Part shown: positions 62,183 through 64,000 of the stretch, piece after piece | How positions within the stretch are numbered: the stretch's first letter is position 1 | Layout: each line of letters opens with the position of its first letter | NCBI GenBank assembly: GCA_973895155.1 | Contig: OZ316895.1 | Coordinates: forward strand, 21,204,001-21,268,000 | Source of the DNA: Marsupella aquatica | Taxonomy: Eukaryota; Marchantiophyta | DNA: 64,000 nucleotides | Direction of reading: 5' to 3' | Translations under genes and position numbers: made by a program | The notes under the pieces: generated by a model | The model's input: the letters and a program-made list of their open reading frames with translations, nothing else | What the model was told of the DNA's origin: nothing | Databases searched by the model: none

Positions 62183-62767
62183 ATATTTTCATCCGAACTC
62201 TTAATTTCTGCGGATTGGGTAATTTGGCGACTTAAACTACAGCGAATAGTAAAACATCTCTGATTGGAACAAACTCCTGTTGGCTTCAATACCACCGTTT
62301 GCAACTCTTCCATCAGAGCATTGATTTTAAAGGAATACTGGTTCTCTCGTATAGACTCTTGATTTCCACAGAAGATTACAGGTCCTCTCGTGTAGTCTCT
62401 TGATTTCAACCACGGAGTCTCGTATAGGTAATTATGCGCTCAAGATTATAGTACTTCATGACGGAAGCCAGCTTTTTTCCCATTCAATACCAGCAAATCC
62501 AGCATCAGCTTTCTTCACTCCAAAAAAAGTTCTGACTAAGATGTCAACTTGAACATCATCTGGCGGAAAATTTTGCAATGGTCCTGGGCAAGTATAAACG
62601 TGGAGCTCTGCCCTTAAAGTTTACTCTTGTCATCGAGACAGTTCCCAATCTCGGCTCATCTCCAAATACATGGAGAAACCTGGAGCAGGCTAACCACTCT
62701 AACCTCCAAAGACTTCATGAGGAGTATCTATTAGTCAGACCTTCTATGCATTGACATAATCATGCTA

Positions 62768-63638
62768 TCACTCGCCAAATCTCCAGCCAGATCTATAGGC
62801 CTTTCCTGGGCGGAGTCTGTCAATTAAAGGCAACCAATTTGGGCCAAGCAGCTCAACAATCTTAGTGTATTTCAGTGGCCCGGCCCTTGCCCCCTTGAAT
62901 CCTGGAATGGAATCCACCAAAGCGATAGTAATATCCACAGCTTCCTCGTCATCGCCAGCCACAAAGACAGCATGTGGGTTGCTCACAGGCGGAGGATCCA
63001 AGATCAATCCCTGCCACACATGAAGACCCGCTTACATTAGCTACAATTTGACCAGCTTGGGGAAAGGAAAGTCGCCAAAGAAAACCAAGGTACATTTGTT
63101 GCACATCACCATCGAGGAAAAACGTGTTCATTCTACTTACACCTTTTCCATAAAATTGACCTGTAGTGCTAATTGATCTATCTAGTCCTAGAATAGGAGC
63201 ATTTTGCGGCAGTCATTCCTGAACGCTGCCTAAAAATTGGTCAACATCGATCACTCAGAGCTTCACACAATGATGTAGCCAGCCCAACATGTATCAGTCT
63301 CAGCCTCAATCCCCATCTTCACCTGGAGAGACAGGGCCAGTTCTCCAGCAGCTCTCCTCAAAGCAATCACAAAAGCATTCATCCACAAAATATTTTCCAT
63401 AGCTATTTTAAGGATGAGCGAAATGGAGGGCAGACGTGCTCACAGAGAAAACATGTTTGAAGGCAGTAGTCCATCGAGCAGGAACACCCAACGCTTCCTG
63501 GCTTAACAGCGTCGACGAAACCTGACCCCAGGCACTCTCGTCCAACAAATAAAGGATATTTGTCGTGTCAACAATGATTTTCCCTTCCAACGGCTTGGCA
63601 AGAGATTTCAACAGTGCCTCCCGTTCCGCAAGTGTACC
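62768..63638 (-). CDS. NADP-binding reductase (F420-dependent NADP reductase-like), middle and C-terminal exons; 5' part beyond window
   Basis: Two minus-strand exons join in phase 0: 63638-63444 and 63010-62768 (stop TGA). The first encodes LAKPLEGKIIVDTTNILYL, the strand after the Rossmann domain with the family's KI(I/V)VDTTN signature, then PARWTTAFKHVFS. The second encodes PHAVFVAGDDEEAVDITIAL then GPLKYTKIVELLGPNWLPLI, the family C-terminal helices. Acceptors read GCTGCAG|GG and GTGGCAG|GG; the donor is TCT|GTGAGC. Microbial relatives transfer hydride between NADP and coenzyme F420; the plant substrate is unknown. The N-terminal exon homologous to 60414-60602 is not between 63639 and 64000, so it must lie further upstream. 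Confidence 0.82.
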
Positions 63639-64000
63639 CTGCAGCGCACAATCTCGTTTGTTGACTCAAATCAAGTGTCGAAACGTATCCAGGAATTTGC
63701 CTAAACGGGCATCGTACTTAGCGATCTAAATGGGAGTCTAAAGCCCTACTGCAAATGAGAGTTAGTGAATGGGCCGTCACTCAGCACACACCCAATTTAC
63801 AGGAAATGCAAACAACAATGCAAACAACTAACTGTCAGAGAAAGGTTTACGAGCAAATTATTTCGGAGATCTAACCAATGAGCCACAAACTATCTAAATC
63901 GATGCTGAAGATGTGAGTTGGAAGCAAGAAGGGGACGTCCAAATGAGAGAGCTACGCAGTACAGCAGGCTGGCAGCGAAATCTACATACCATCTGGAAAC
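63639..64000. other. Probable intron of the reductase gene
   Basis: No coding sequence recognised. The exon at 63638 opens with an acceptor, so this stretch should be the 3' part of the preceding intron or contain a small missed exon. Confidence 0.5.

Noticed and set aside
1-64000. CRISPR arrays, bacterial operons, rRNA genes or integrated viral genes
   Set aside because: None seen. Tandem repeats here lack CRISPR repeat-spacer structure, and the genes are intron-containing plant genes.

Overview
The window is nuclear DNA from a land plant. Genes are split by many short GT-AG introns (about 90-750 bp). Two of the proteins have plant-type architectures: a VPS13 with inserted VPS62/DUF946 modules, and an SH3P2-type BAR-SH3 protein. 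Sequence divergence from angiosperm relatives and the intron sizes suggest a seedless lineage, perhaps a bryophyte. That is inference; nothing here fixes the species.

Layout. (1) 1-24607, plus strand: the C-terminal ~3,924 residues of a giant VPS13 lipid-transfer protein in 49 exons. Intron phases match at every junction and the 5' end lies outside the window. (2) 24608-28849: repeat-bearing intergenic DNA. (3) 28850-31805, minus: a three-exon coiled-coil gene of no recognised family. (4) 31806-38487: intergenic, several short tandem repeats and a few unconvincing ORFs. (5) 38488-42079, minus: a complete ten-exon SH3P2-like gene (383 aa), probably with an intron in its 5' UTR. (6) 42080-54574: 12 kb without a convincing gene. 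It begins with a GC- and pyrimidine-rich stretch upstream of the SH3P2-like gene and becomes AT-rich, repeat-laden, probably decayed mobile-element DNA with several tandem arrays and an inverted repeat. (7) 54575-58101, plus: a hyccin (FAM126-like) gene, seven exons, about 500 aa. (8) 58102-64000: a local duplication. A truncated N-terminal copy of an NADP-binding reductase gene (60414-60602, minus) lies beside the C-terminal exons of a second copy (62768-63638, minus) that continues past the window edge. A 170-180 bp repeat accompanies both.

Functionally, VPS13 (bulk lipid transfer at contact sites), SH3P2 (phosphoinositide-binding BAR protein of autophagosomes, endocytosis and cell plates) and hyccin (scaffold of the plasma-membrane PI4-kinase alpha complex) all act on membrane lipids. 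They are independently transcribed and nothing in the sequence shows co-regulation. The most interesting points are an acidic FFAT-like motif in VPS13, two separate sites of VPS62 half-repeats in the same protein, the orphan coiled-coil gene, and the truncated reductase duplicate.
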